The notes: a model not told the origin generated them from the sequence alone. A DNA stretch of 64,000 nt from Oscillospiraceae bacterium (GCA_015064685.1 SVRT01000006.1:1-64000); one strand, 5' to 3'; shown: positions 42,812 through 51,104, counted from the first letter of the stretch. Translations and numbers: made by a program.

Positions 42812-44074
42812 TTATTTCGCTGCCAAAGCTCTTTTACCTATATCGTGTCTGTAATATTTGTTATCGAAATGTATTTTTTCGACCTTCGCGTAGGACGCCT
42901 TTATAGCCTCCTCGAGCGAGTCGCAGACGCTCGTGACACCGAGGACTCGTCCACCGTTTGTCAGCAGCTTTCCGTCCGCTGTCTTCGCGCCCGCCACGTA
43001 AACGTCGGGAGCGATATCCTCGGGAATCGTCATCTCAAATCCCTTTTCATATGATTGCGGATAGCCTGCGGACGCCATTATTACACAGCACGCGTGACCG
43101 TCGCCGAATTTGACCTCTGTCTCGGCAAGCGTTCCGTTCGTCGTCGCCTGCATAACCGTGAGCAGATCGCTCTCAAGAAGCGGCAATACGACCTGCGTCT
43201 CGGGATCGCCGAAGCGACAGTTGTACTCGATGACCTTCGGTCCGTTTTCGGTAAGCATAAGCCCGAAATAGAGACAGCCCTTGAATGTCCTGCTCTCCTT
43301 ATTCATCGCGTCGACGGTCGGCTTGAAGATGGTCTCCATGCACTCCTTGGCGATGTCGGCGGTGTAATAGGGGTTCGGCGCGACGGTTCCCATACCGCCC
43401 GTGTTAAGTCCCGTATCGTTGTCGCCCGCCCTCTTGTGGTCCATTGACGAGACCATAGGCTTAACTACCTTTCCGTCGGTAAAGGCAAGTACAGAAACCT
43501 CGGGACCGCTGAGGAATTCCTCAATTACGATGTGGTCGCCGCTCGAGCCAAACTGCTTATCCTGCATCATCGAGATGACCGCCTGCTTTGCCTCGTCAAG
43601 AGTCGTAGCAATTATAACGCCCTTTCCGAGTGCGAGTCCGTCCGCCTTGATAACGGTCGGGATCGGCGCGCTCTCAAGGTATTTCAGCGCCGCTTCCATA
43701 TCGTCAAAGACCTCGTAAGCCGCGGTCGGGATGCCGTATTTCTTCATCAGATTCTTGGAAAAGACCTTGCTTCCCTCGATTATCGCCGCGTTCGCCCTCG
43801 GACCAAAGCAAGGGATACCCTTCTCCTCAAGCGCGTCAACACAGCCGAGCACAAGCGGATCGTCAGGCGCAACTACCGCGTAGTCAATACCGTTTGCCAC
43901 CGCAAAATCCACGATTCTCTCAATATCCTTCGCGCCGATATCCACGCACTCCGCATCAGCCGCTATTCCCCCGTTTCCGGGAAGCGCGTAGATCTTCTCC
44001 ACGCTCTTATTCTCTTTTATCTTTTTTATGATGGCATGCTCTCTGCCGCCACCGCCTACTACCATTATTTTCAT
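42812..44074 (-). CDS. purD: Phosphoribosylamine--glycine ligase
   Basis: PurD joins phosphoribosylamine and glycine to make GAR. The 420-residue ATP-grasp enzyme shows the N-terminal VVGGGGREHAI, the ATP-grasp TVIKADGLALGKGVIIA near 137 and the conserved NTGGMGTVAP near 225, with metal ligands in FNCRFGDPETQ-like EYNCRFGDPETQ. I choose the ATG at 44074 (MKIMVVGGGG), preceded by GGAG; the longer ORF reads into the DUF559 element. It follows that element in the purine operon. Confidence 0.96.
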   Translation of the reverse strand: MKIMVVGGGGREHAIIKKIKENKSVEKIYALPGNGGIAADAECVDIGAKDIERIVDFAVANGIDYAVVAPDDPLVLGCVDALEEKGIPCFGPRANAAIIEGSKVFSKNLMKKYGIPTAAYEVFDDMEAALKYLESAPIPTVIKADGLALGKGVIIATTLDEAKQAVISMMQDKQFGSSGDHIVIEEFLSGPEVSVLAFTDGKVVKPMVSSMDHKRAGDNDTGLNTGGMGTVAPNPYYTADIAKECMETIFKPTVDAMNKESRTFKGCLYFGLMLTENGPKVIEYNCRFGDPETQVVLPLLESDLLTVMQATTNGTLAETEVKFGDGHACCVIMASAGYPQSYEKGFEMTIPEDIAPDVYVAGAKTADGKLLTNGGRVLGVTSVCDSLEEAIKASYAKVEKIHFDNKYYRHDIGKRALAAK

Positions 44075-44157
44075 AGTAATATATTTCTCCAACTCTAAAT
44101 TAGCCTTCTCCAGCGGAGAAGGGGGACCACCGAAGGTGGGGGATGAGGAGGTCGCCA

Positions 44158-44541
44158 TTAGGTGGTTTTCCCCTCGATCCAATCAGCCTCGTTTATCCCT
44201 GCCGCTTGCAGAATATCCCTGCAAACGAACAAAAAATTCATTCTTACATCAAAATTGGTAAATCTCAACACCGTGTTTCCCAAATTTTCGAGATCGCTGT
44301 CTCTCTTTCTGTCCGCTTCAAGATGATCTTCCTCTCGGTGCTGTATTCCGTCAATTTCTATGACCAAACGTGCGCTTGGGATGTAAAAATCAACGATATA
44401 ATTACCGATATTCTTTTGCCTGTTCACGGTAACGGGCAATTTCTTCAAAAAATCGTACCAAAGGTGTTTTTCCTCTGGTGTCATATTCTTTCGAAGCTCT
44501 TGAGCATTTGACACAAGTTTTTTATTGTATTTATATTGCAT
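44158..44541 (-). CDS. DUF559 (Vsr-like PD-(D/E)xK) endonuclease, element-borne
   Basis: The 127-residue product is identical to that at 23977-24360, and the DNA aligns without gaps at a constant offset of 181 bp (modulo 20 kb). The catalytic-type residues VDFY and IEIDGIQH are intact. The identity in two operons points to recent duplication or gene conversion of the element. It could be cotranscribed with the pur operon. Function beyond the predicted nuclease fold is unknown. Confidence 0.88.
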   Translation of the reverse strand: MQYKYNKKLVSNAQELRKNMTPEEKHLWYDFLKKLPVTVNRQKNIGNYIVDFYIPSARLVIEIDGIQHREEDHLEADRKRDSDLENLGNTVLRFTNFDVRMNFLFVCRDILQAAGINEADWIEGKTT

Positions 44542-44630
44542 TTTGTTCTTCCCGAAACAGTAGTGAAGAATTTTTATCGACCGTTCATCATCGAAAGGGC
44601 GACCTCCTCATCCACCGCTTCGCGGTCCCC

Positions 44631-44709
44631 CTGTCTCGCTGCGGCTCGGGCACATCGCGGCTCTGACAACACACCGTGTTGTCATTCACTACCGCGATGC
44701 CGCTTCGCT
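44631..44709. repeat. Palindromic insertion in the DUF559 element end
   Basis: About 78 bp with inverted arms (GCGGCTCGGGCACATCGCGG / CTACCGCGATGCCGCTTCGC) and a central perfect palindrome TGACAACACACCGTGTTGTCA replaces the first bases of the terminal hairpin. It is a further, unrelated palindromic family seen once in this window. Confidence 0.6.
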
Positions 44710-44730
44710 ACCCGCTGGGGAAGGCGAATT

Positions 44731-45915
44731 TTAGTGATGGAACAATCTCATTCCCGTAAAGCACATCGCAATTCCGTACTTATCGCAGCACTCGATTACG
44801 AGATCGTCGCGGATAGAGCCGCCGGGCTCGGCAATGTACTTGACACCGCTCTTATAGGCCCTCTCGATATTGTCGCTGAACGGGAAGAATGCGTCAGAGC
44901 CGAGCGCTACGCCGTCAATGGTATCGAGATAAGCTCTCTGCTCCTCGCGTGTGAAGGGCGCGGGCTGCTCGGTGAAGTATTTCTGCCAATTACCGTCCGC
45001 GCAAACGTCCTCCTCGTTCTGGTTGATATAACCGTCTATGACGTTATCGCGGTCGGGACGTCCCAGAGTGGACTTAAACGGAAGATTGAGCACCTTGTCG
45101 CTCTGACGGAGGAACCAGGTGTCTGCCTTGCCGCCCGCAAGACGTGTGCAATGCACTCTTGACTGCTGACCTGCTCCGACACCGATCGCCTGACCGTCAA
45201 CTGCGAAGCAGACAGAGTTCGACTGCGTGTATTTAAGCGTAATAAGCGCCACGATGAGGTCGCGTACCGCGCTTTCGGGCATATCCTTGTTCGCGGTCAC
45301 TACGTTTGAAAGCAGCTCGCGGTTGATCTCAAAATTATTTCTTCCCTGCTCAAACGTAATGCCGTAGACCTGCTTCGTCTCCTGAGGTGCAGGGGTGTAA
45401 TCGGGGTCGATCGAGACGATGTTATAGTTGCCCTTTCTCTTGCCCTTAAGTATCTCAAGCGCCTCGGGCTCGTATCCGGGGGCAATAATTCCGTCCGAAA
45501 CCTCACGCGCGATCATCTTAGCCGTTGTAACGTCGCAGACGTCGCTGAGCGCGACCCAGTCGCCAAAGGAGCACATTCTGTCGGTTCCCCTTGCTCTCGC
45601 ATACGCGCAAGCCAAGGGTGAGTCGTCAAGTCCCTCAATATCGTCAACGAAGCAAGCCTTTTTGAGCTTTTCGGAAAGCGGAAGTCCGACTGCCGCGCTC
45701 GTGGGGCTTACGTGCTTGAAGGAGGTGACCGCAGGCATACCGAGCGCCGCCTTAAGCTCCTTTACAAGCTGCCAGGAATTAAAGGCGTCAAGGAAATTGA
45801 TGTATCCGGGTCTGCCGTTCAAAATTTCTATCGGAAGCTCGCTTCCGTCCTGCATATATATCTTCGCAGGCTTCTGATTGGGGTTACAGCCGTATTTAAG
45901 TTCAAATTCTTTCAT
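44731..45915 (-). CDS. AICAR formyltransferase (stand-alone, PurH C-terminal type)
   Basis: The 394-residue enzyme formylates AICAR to FAICAR with 10-formyl-THF. It has the AICARFT signature KYGCNPNQKPAKI at the start, the catalytic Lys-His in TSFKHVSPTSAAVG near residue 66 and GAGQQSRVHCTRLAG near 250. There is no IMP cyclohydrolase (MGS-like) domain, unlike bifunctional PurH of about 520 residues. The missing activity is supplied by the PurO-type gene next to it, 11 bp upstream. This split layout occurs in some Clostridia. Confidence 0.94.
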   Translation of the reverse strand: MKEFELKYGCNPNQKPAKIYMQDGSELPIEILNGRPGYINFLDAFNSWQLVKELKAALGMPAVTSFKHVSPTSAAVGLPLSEKLKKACFVDDIEGLDDSPLACAYARARGTDRMCSFGDWVALSDVCDVTTAKMIAREVSDGIIAPGYEPEALEILKGKRKGNYNIVSIDPDYTPAPQETKQVYGITFEQGRNNFEINRELLSNVVTANKDMPESAVRDLIVALITLKYTQSNSVCFAVDGQAIGVGAGQQSRVHCTRLAGGKADTWFLRQSDKVLNLPFKSTLGRPDRDNVIDGYINQNEEDVCADGNWQKYFTEQPAPFTREEQRAYLDTIDGVALGSDAFFPFSDNIERAYKSGVKYIAEPGGSIRDDLVIECCDKYGIAMCFTGMRLFHH

Positions 45916-45926
45916 AATGTGTCACC

Positions 45927-46643
45927 TCACGCGTTTTTATTAACAATTCTCGTCTCGGTCGCGCCGCTTTCGACGTCGATATACCTTACAAACAAGGACA
46001 CCTTATTATCCTCGTTGAGATTAGTCCAGATAAGGTCGGTAAGCTCGTCGATCTCAACGTCGGGGAGAACAAGAGTCTTAGGCTCGCCCTCGAAGCTCGG
46101 GAGCGGATCACCTTCGCCGTTGTAGGTATGGATAAACTTCGCAATGCCCGCCTTGGGGTGAGAATACGCGTATGTAAATCTCTCGCAGGAGGAGTCGTCT
46201 CCCTCCGCGCTCTTGAGGATCGACATAGCGAAATTCATTCCGTCTCTCTCACGGCGGATAATGCCCGAGATGCGAGGGGTGAAATTGGGCTTATCATCCT
46301 CGAACTCGCGCGTGCGGAGCGCCTGCTCGAATGTCATCTGCTTGTCCATAAGGTCGTAGATCGTGTCGGTCTGGTCGCCGTTTGTAACGATAGTCTTGTT
46401 GCCGAGCACTCTCACGGGATAGTAGATAATGAGGTGCGGATCGACCATCTTGGACTCGTCGTATGCCTTAGTTCTCATATCCTCGCCCTCCTCAACGAAA
46501 ACGCGGTTGCGGCTGTTGACGCTTCTACCCATGATAAAGTACGCGGTGACAGCCTTCTTGCCGTCCGCGCTCTTGCCTATAATGATTCCTCTGCCGTGAT
46601 AAGCGAGGGAGTTAAGCTCTTCCTTAATAGTTGAAATCTTCAT
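45927..46643 (-). CDS. purO: IMP cyclohydrolase, PurO-like
   Basis: This 238-residue protein resembles the IMP_cyclohyd family (PF07826), the PurO enzyme first known from archaea and also found in some Clostridia. Family-like features are YHGRGIIIGKSADGKKAVTAYFIMGRS near the N-terminus, RVFVEEGEDMRT, and NFTPRISG with AYSHPKAGIAKFIHTYNG later. It closes FAICAR to IMP, the last step of the pathway. It is followed at 11 bp by the AICAR formyltransferase and preceded 2 bp upstream by purN, which supports the assignment. Confidence 0.88.
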   Translation of the reverse strand: MKISTIKEELNSLAYHGRGIIIGKSADGKKAVTAYFIMGRSVNSRNRVFVEEGEDMRTKAYDESKMVDPHLIIYYPVRVLGNKTIVTNGDQTDTIYDLMDKQMTFEQALRTREFEDDKPNFTPRISGIIRRERDGMNFAMSILKSAEGDDSSCERFTYAYSHPKAGIAKFIHTYNGEGDPLPSFEGEPKTLVLPDVEIDELTDLIWTNLNEDNKVSLFVRYIDVESGATETRIVNKNA

Positions 46644-46645
46644 TT

Positions 46646-47254
46646 TTACACCTCTTTTTGTGTTTTTATTTCATATGAGACCTTTTCTACCGCCTCGGGC
46701 AATATCTTCCATTCGGCCTCTTCCATTACTCTTCTTTGAAGTATCTCGGGGGTATCTCCGTCCTTGACGCATACCGCCTTTTGCATCACGATCTCGCCGC
46801 CGTCGGGGATCTCGTTGACGAAATGCACCGTCGCGCCCGTCACCTTTACACCGTAGGAAAGCGCCGCCTCGTGAACGCGGAGACCGTAAAATCCCGCTCC
46901 GCAGAAGGACGGAATCAGCGAGGGGTGGACGTTGAGTATTCTTTTGGGATATGCCTTTGTAAAGTCCTCGCTCAGTATAGACATAAAGCCCGCAAGGACG
47001 ATAAGATCTATTTTATATTCGTCGAGCAGACCGCGTATTTTTGCCTCGAAAGCCTCGTGGCTTCCAAGCTCCTTTTTGTTTGCGACCGCAGAATCAATGC
47101 CCGCGTTTTTCGCCCTCTCCAGCGCGTAGGCTGTGGGCTGGCTTGAAATGACAAGCACTATCTCTCCGCTCTTGATGATCCCGCTTTTCTGCGCGTCGAT
47201 CAAAGCCTGGAGATTCGTGCCGCCGCCCGATACCAAAACTGCTATTCTTGTCAT
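46646..47254 (-). CDS. purN: Phosphoribosylglycinamide formyltransferase
   Basis: PurN transfers the formyl group of 10-formyl-THF to GAR. The 202-residue protein has the N-terminal VLVSGGGTNLQALID, the catalytic Asn-His in ILNVHPSLIPSF near residue 105 and the Asp region ATVHFVNEIPDGGEI near 140. I choose the ATG at 47254, preceded by AAGGTGA; the longer ORF starts in repeat G2. It lies 2 bp before purO, so the two are probably translationally coupled. Confidence 0.95.
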   Translation of the reverse strand: MTRIAVLVSGGGTNLQALIDAQKSGIIKSGEIVLVISSQPTAYALERAKNAGIDSAVANKKELGSHEAFEAKIRGLLDEYKIDLIVLAGFMSILSEDFTKAYPKRILNVHPSLIPSFCGAGFYGLRVHEAALSYGVKVTGATVHFVNEIPDGGEIVMQKAVCVKDGDTPEILQRRVMEEAEWKILPEAVEKVSYEIKTQKEV

Positions 47255-47288
47255 ATTTTCACCTTTCATTTGGAACAATAATCCCGAT

Positions 47289-47465
47289 TTGCACGCCACC
47301 GCTCGATTCAGAAGCAAGCGAGACAAGGCGTACCGGAGTAAGCAAACTTGGACGGCTTTGCAATGCAAAGCCGCTGCGACATCAAGTTGTTTCAGACACG
47401 AAAAGTGTCACGATGTCGCGTAGCTGCTTGCGAGGAACAACGCAGTATCGCGAAGCTTATCAATC
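47289..47465. repeat. family G imperfect palindrome (copy G2)
   Basis: The ends are inverted (GCTCGATTCAGAAGC and GCTTATCAATCGAGC). Inside are AAGCGAGACAAGGCGTACCGG, the hairpins CGGCTTTGCAATGCAAAGCCG and GACACGAAAAGTGTC. The purM stop codon TGA lies within the right end. Confidence 0.7.
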
Positions 47466-48509
47466 GAGCACGACACCCTCGTCGCCCTTGACGATCTCGC
47501 CTATCACATACGCCGTCTCGCCGTTTTCGGTGAGTATCTCGAGCGCCCTGTCGACCTGTGCCGCAGGCACGACAACGCTCATTCCGACACCCATATTGTA
47601 GGTGTTATACATATCTCTCTCGGGGATGTTGCCCGTCTTTGCGATAAGATCGAAGATGGGAAGCACTCTGACCGCGCTCTTGTCGATCTTCGCGGTGAGT
47701 CCCTTCGGGATCGATCTCGGAATATTCTCGTAGAATCCGCCGCCCGTGATGTGGCTGATTCCCTTCACGTCGACCTGCTCGAGCAGTGCAAGTATGCTCT
47801 TTACGTATATCTTGGTCGGTGTTAGAAGCGTCTCGGCAATGCTCTTGCCGCCAAGCTCGGGGCAAGGAACGTAGAGAGAATCGGGGTTCTTGTCTATCTC
47901 AAACACCTTTCTGCACAAGGAAAATCCATTCGAGTGGACACCCGTGGACGCAAGCGCGATCACAACGTCGCCCTCTGCCATTCTCGTGTTATCGAGTATC
48001 TTCTTCTTGTCAACTATGCCGACCGCGAAGCCTGCAAGGTCGTAGTCCTCCTGCGGCATCATACCGGGATGCTCGGCAGTCTCGCCGCCGATGAGCGCCG
48101 CGCCCGACTGAACGCAACCCTCCGCAACACCGCCGACGATAGCCGCGATCTTCTCGGGAATATTCTTTCCGCACGCGATGTAGTCAAGGAAGAAGAGAGG
48201 CTTCGCTCCGCAGCAGATAATGTCGTTTACACACATAGCGACCGCGTCAATGCCGATCGTGTCGTGCTTGTCCATAAGGATCGCCATCTTGACCTTCGTG
48301 CCGCAGCCGTCAGTACCCGAAACGAGTACAGGCTCCTCCATTCCCGCAACGGGCAATCCGAAGCAACCGCCAAAGCCTCCGACGTCGTCAAGACAGCCCT
48401 CGTTCTTCGTCCTTGCGATGTGCTTCTTCATAAGCTCGACCGCCTTGTATCCCGCGGTAATGTCAACTCCCGCCGCAGCGTAACTCTCACTCTTTGAATT
48501 GTTGTGCAT
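47460..48509 (-). CDS. purM: Phosphoribosylformylglycinamidine cyclo-ligase
   Basis: PurM (AIR synthetase) closes FGAM to AIR with ATP. The 349-residue protein carries VGGFGGCFGLP near residue 43, VSGTDGCGTKVKMA near 63, MCVNDIICCGAKPLFFLDY near 92 and ALIGGETAEHPGMM near 138, all family hallmarks. AAGGAGAAC precedes the ATG. It lies between purF and purN, with repeats B3 upstream and G2 overlapping its 3' end. Confidence 0.96.
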   Translation of the reverse strand: MHNNSKSESYAAAGVDITAGYKAVELMKKHIARTKNEGCLDDVGGFGGCFGLPVAGMEEPVLVSGTDGCGTKVKMAILMDKHDTIGIDAVAMCVNDIICCGAKPLFFLDYIACGKNIPEKIAAIVGGVAEGCVQSGAALIGGETAEHPGMMPQEDYDLAGFAVGIVDKKKILDNTRMAEGDVVIALASTGVHSNGFSLCRKVFEIDKNPDSLYVPCPELGGKSIAETLLTPTKIYVKSILALLEQVDVKGISHITGGGFYENIPRSIPKGLTAKIDKSAVRVLPIFDLIAKTGNIPERDMYNTYNMGVGMSVVVPAAQVDRALEILTENGETAYVIGEIVKGDEGVVLD

Positions 48510-48556
48510 TTCTGTTCTCCTTGTATTTTTTCTGTGTTAATTATATATATTATGGT

Positions 48557-48811
48557 TTCAAATTTTAATTTGTCGGTGCGTTCGAACAATCCCTCAGTCT
48601 CGCATTCGCTCGACAGCTCCCTTTACACAAGGGAGCTTCACCTCAAAGGTTGAGAACGAGGCTGCAGTGAGTTTCACTTTATCCGTAAAGGATTTCACGG
48701 CTACAAAGCGCACAAACGTCCACCAACAAAGCTCCCTTGTGTAAAGGGAGCTGGCGCGCCTCCGTGCGCGTCTGAGGGATTGTTCGCCTCCCCGATAAAT
48801 TGCAATTTATC
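48557..48811. repeat. family B palindromic element (copy B3) with outer boundaries
   Basis: The core is 48583-48786. The left variable hairpin is GTCTCGCATTCGCTCGAC, the right GGCGCGCCTCCGTGCGCGTC. The outer boundaries are TTCAAATTTTAATTTGTCGG and GATAAATTGCAATTTATC. It lies between purF and purM. Confidence 0.88.
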
Positions 48812-48819
48812 AACTTTTA

Positions 48820-50247
48820 TTATTCTTTTCCGTTCCAGCAATAGGTACAGAGCTCGTCCTCGTCAAGTCCTATTGCCTTGACGATACCCTCGAGGGTCTG
48901 GAACTCAAGGGAGGCAAATTTCATATTTTTGCAGATCCTCTCGCGCAATTTTTTGCCGCGCTCGGTCTCGGGGCTGCTGTACTCCTCGATATATTTGAAG
49001 CCCTCCTCGCCCTCAAGCTCTACTATCGTTCTGCGCGCGATAAGCTCCATATCACTTGTCGAGCGTGAGAAATTGAGGAACTTGCATCCGTACATAATAG
49101 GCGGGCACGCGCTTCTCATATGGACCTCCTTCGCTCCGTTGGAGTAAAGGAAATCGACCGTCTCCTTGAGCTGTGTTCCGCGGACGATCGAGTCGTCGAC
49201 GAAGAGTAATTTTTTCCCCTCGATGAGATCGTGGATCGGGATAAGCTTCATTTTTGCGACTTTTTTTCTGTCCGCCTGCTTTGCCGTCGTGAAGCTTCGC
49301 GGCCAGGTGGGTGTATATTTGATAAACGGACGGGCAAACGGCACCTCACAGGCGTTCGCGTAGCCTATCGCGTGGGGCGTTCCCGAATCGGGAACTCCGC
49401 AGACGTAGTCAATGCCCTCGAGCTTGCCAAGCTTGCGATCGTTTTCACAGAGTATACTTCCGTTTCGGCATCGCATTACCTCGACGTTGACTCCCTCGTA
49501 GCTCGCGGTCGGATAACCGAAATATGACCAGAGGAAGGCGCATATCTTCTTTTTCTTAAGCGGCGGGGAGAGCTGACTTATTCCGTCAGCACGGATCTCG
49601 ACGATCTCGCCCGGTCCCAGCTCGCGCTCGTCGTCAAAGTCAAGCTTTTTGTAGGCAAAGGACTCAAAGCTGACCGCGTATCCGTCCTTACCCCGTCCGA
49701 CAAGCACCGGCAGTCTGCCGAGTTTATCTCGGGCGGTGATGAGCGTTCCGTCCTCCTTGAGGATAAGGATGCTCGCCGTTCCCTCGATAGACTCCTGCGC
49801 GAATCTTATTCCGTCCGTAAAATTATCCTTTCTGTTGATGAGCGCCGCGACGAGCTCGGTCGAGTTGACCACTCCCGCAGTCATCGCGTTAAAGTGCGCG
49901 CCGCTGCTGACCGAGAAAAACTCCTCGATAAGCTTATCGGCATTGTTGATAACTCCGACCGTGCAAATGGCGAACGCGCCAAGCTTTGAACGGATGATGA
50001 GCGGCTGAGGATCGCTGTCGCTTATACAGCCGATCGCGCTTGTGCCGCGCATCTCCGAGAATATGTTCTCAAATTTCGTGCGGAAGGGCGAGTTCGATAT
50101 GTTGTGTATCGAACGCTGAAGTCCGTCCTCGGGGTGGTATGCCGCGAGTCCTGCCCTTCTCGTTCCCAGGTGTGAATGATAGTCCGTGCCGAAAAATACG
50201 TCAACGAGACATTCTTTTTTTGATGCGATTCCAAAAAATCCGCCCAT
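48820..50247 (-). CDS. purF: Amidophosphoribosyltransferase lacking the usual N-terminal Cys
   Basis: PurF makes phosphoribosylamine from PRPP, normally with glutamine. The 475-residue protein has the Ntn-hydrolase-like N-terminal half and a C-terminal phosphoribosyltransferase domain with the PRPP motif LLFVDDSIVRGTQ near residue 345. The C-terminal CTYC and nearby cysteines resemble Fe-S ligands of Bacillus-type PurF. Oddly, it starts MGGFFGIASK where catalytic PurF has MCGI/VFG: the nucleophile Cys 2 is Gly. The start is well placed after AGCAGG and no alternative start restores a Cys. It may use free ammonia or a partner. It lies second in the pur operon. Confidence 0.93.
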   Translation of the reverse strand: MGGFFGIASKKECLVDVFFGTDYHSHLGTRRAGLAAYHPEDGLQRSIHNISNSPFRTKFENIFSEMRGTSAIGCISDSDPQPLIIRSKLGAFAICTVGVINNADKLIEEFFSVSSGAHFNAMTAGVVNSTELVAALINRKDNFTDGIRFAQESIEGTASILILKEDGTLITARDKLGRLPVLVGRGKDGYAVSFESFAYKKLDFDDERELGPGEIVEIRADGISQLSPPLKKKKICAFLWSYFGYPTASYEGVNVEVMRCRNGSILCENDRKLGKLEGIDYVCGVPDSGTPHAIGYANACEVPFARPFIKYTPTWPRSFTTAKQADRKKVAKMKLIPIHDLIEGKKLLFVDDSIVRGTQLKETVDFLYSNGAKEVHMRSACPPIMYGCKFLNFSRSTSDMELIARRTIVELEGEEGFKYIEEYSSPETERGKKLRERICKNMKFASLEFQTLEGIVKAIGLDEDELCTYCWNGKE

Positions 50248-50288
50248 TTGTTACCTGCTTTCTTTCTTGTGTGGGGGTGGGTGTGTAT

Positions 50289-50542
50289 TATAAATTGCGG
50301 TTTAGCGGGGACGCGAACAATCCCTCAGACGCGCACGGAGGCGCGCCAGCTCCCTTTACACAAGGGAGCTTTACCTGAAAGGTGGAGAACGTGGATATAG
50401 TGAAATTGTCTTTAAATTTAAAAGGGTTTCACATCTATAATGCGTACGAACATCCACCAACAAGCTCCCTTGTGTAAAGGGAGCTGTCACGCCTTGCGCG
50501 TGACTGAGGGATTGTTCGTCTCACCGATAAATCAAAATTTGA
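50289..50542. repeat. family B palindromic element (copy B4) with outer boundaries
   Basis: The core is 50313-50519, inverted relative to B3. The boundaries are TAAATTGCGGTTTAGCGG on the left and GATAAATCAAAATTTGATAA on the right. It lies between purE and purF. Confidence 0.87.
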
Positions 50543-50557
50543 TAATGACGATATGAT

Positions 50558-51052
50558 TTATCTATTGTACTCCGCGGCGATCTCGGCATCCTTTTCGAGG
50601 ACCTTTTTTGCGTCGGCTTCGCGCTTTGCGACGAGTCTCGCGTCAAGCTCCGCGTCCGAGAGAGCGAGGATCTGTGCCGCAAGGAGAGCCGCGTTACCTG
50701 CGCCGTCGATAGCGACGGTGGCAACGGGAATACCCGTCGGCATCTGAACTGTCGAAAGGAGCGCGTCGAGTCCGTCAAGATTTGACGACTTGCAAGGAAT
50801 ACCGATCACGGGGAGGGTCGTGTTAGCCGCAACCGCGCCTGCCAAGTGAGCCGCCATTCCCGCCGCCGCGATGATAACGCCAAAGCCGTTCGCCTTTGCA
50901 TTCTTCGTAAACTCAGCCGCCTCTACGGGAGTGCGGTGTGCGGAATAAACGTGTACCTCGTAAGGAATAGAGAGCGAATCAAGCATATCAATACCCTTCT
51001 TTACAATAGGCATGTCGCTCGCGCTACCCATAATAATTCCAACCTTTTTCAT
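50558..51052 (-). CDS. purE: 5-(carboxyamino)imidazole ribonucleotide mutase / AIR carboxylase
   Basis: PurE makes CAIR. The 164-residue protein has the family core GIIMGSASDMPIVKKG near the N-terminus, VYSAHRTPVEA near 35 and GMAAHLAGAVAANTTLPVIGIP near 68. Class I PurE uses N5-CAIR made by PurK; class II uses AIR and CO2. No purK is in the window, but it could be elsewhere, so the class is open. AAAGGAGAC precedes the ATG. It is the first gene of the pur operon, behind a near-consensus promoter with a leader of about 10 nt; no purine riboswitch fits there. Confidence 0.95.
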   Translation of the reverse strand: MKKVGIIMGSASDMPIVKKGIDMLDSLSIPYEVHVYSAHRTPVEAAEFTKNAKANGFGVIIAAAGMAAHLAGAVAANTTLPVIGIPCKSSNLDGLDALLSTVQMPTGIPVATVAIDGAGNAALLAAQILALSDAELDARLVAKREADAKKVLEKDAEIAAEYNR

Positions 51053-51069
51053 CTTCTGTCTCCTTTAAA

Positions 51070-51098
51070 ATTCTATCAATATGTTAGCGTGCTGTCAT
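51070..51098 (-). promoter_or_regulatory. Promoter of the pur operon
   Basis: On the minus strand ATGACA (51093-51098) and TAGAAT (51070-51075) are spaced by 17 bp, 17 nt before the purE start. Confidence 0.6.
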
Positions 51099-51104
51099 TT
51101 TTTA

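Larger units (their letters stand above)
44103..44725. mobile_element. Family A element carrying a DUF559 gene (copy 2), right end interrupted
   Basis: The left end is GCCTTCTCCAGCGGAGAAGG, a stem variant of copy 1 with two compensating changes, followed by the same sequence through the gene. The right end reads CTCCTCATCCACCGCTTCGCGG then is broken by about 78 bp of a second palindrome (around CTGACAACACACCGTGTTGTCA) before CCCGCTGGGGAAGGC. It lies between purD and the AICARFT gene. The gene orientation matches the operon. Confidence 0.83.

Noticed and set aside
44731-45915. Truncated bifunctional purH
   Set aside because: The gene starts at a normal AICARFT-only boundary and a separate cyclohydrolase gene is adjacent, so it is a complete stand-alone enzyme rather than a fragment.
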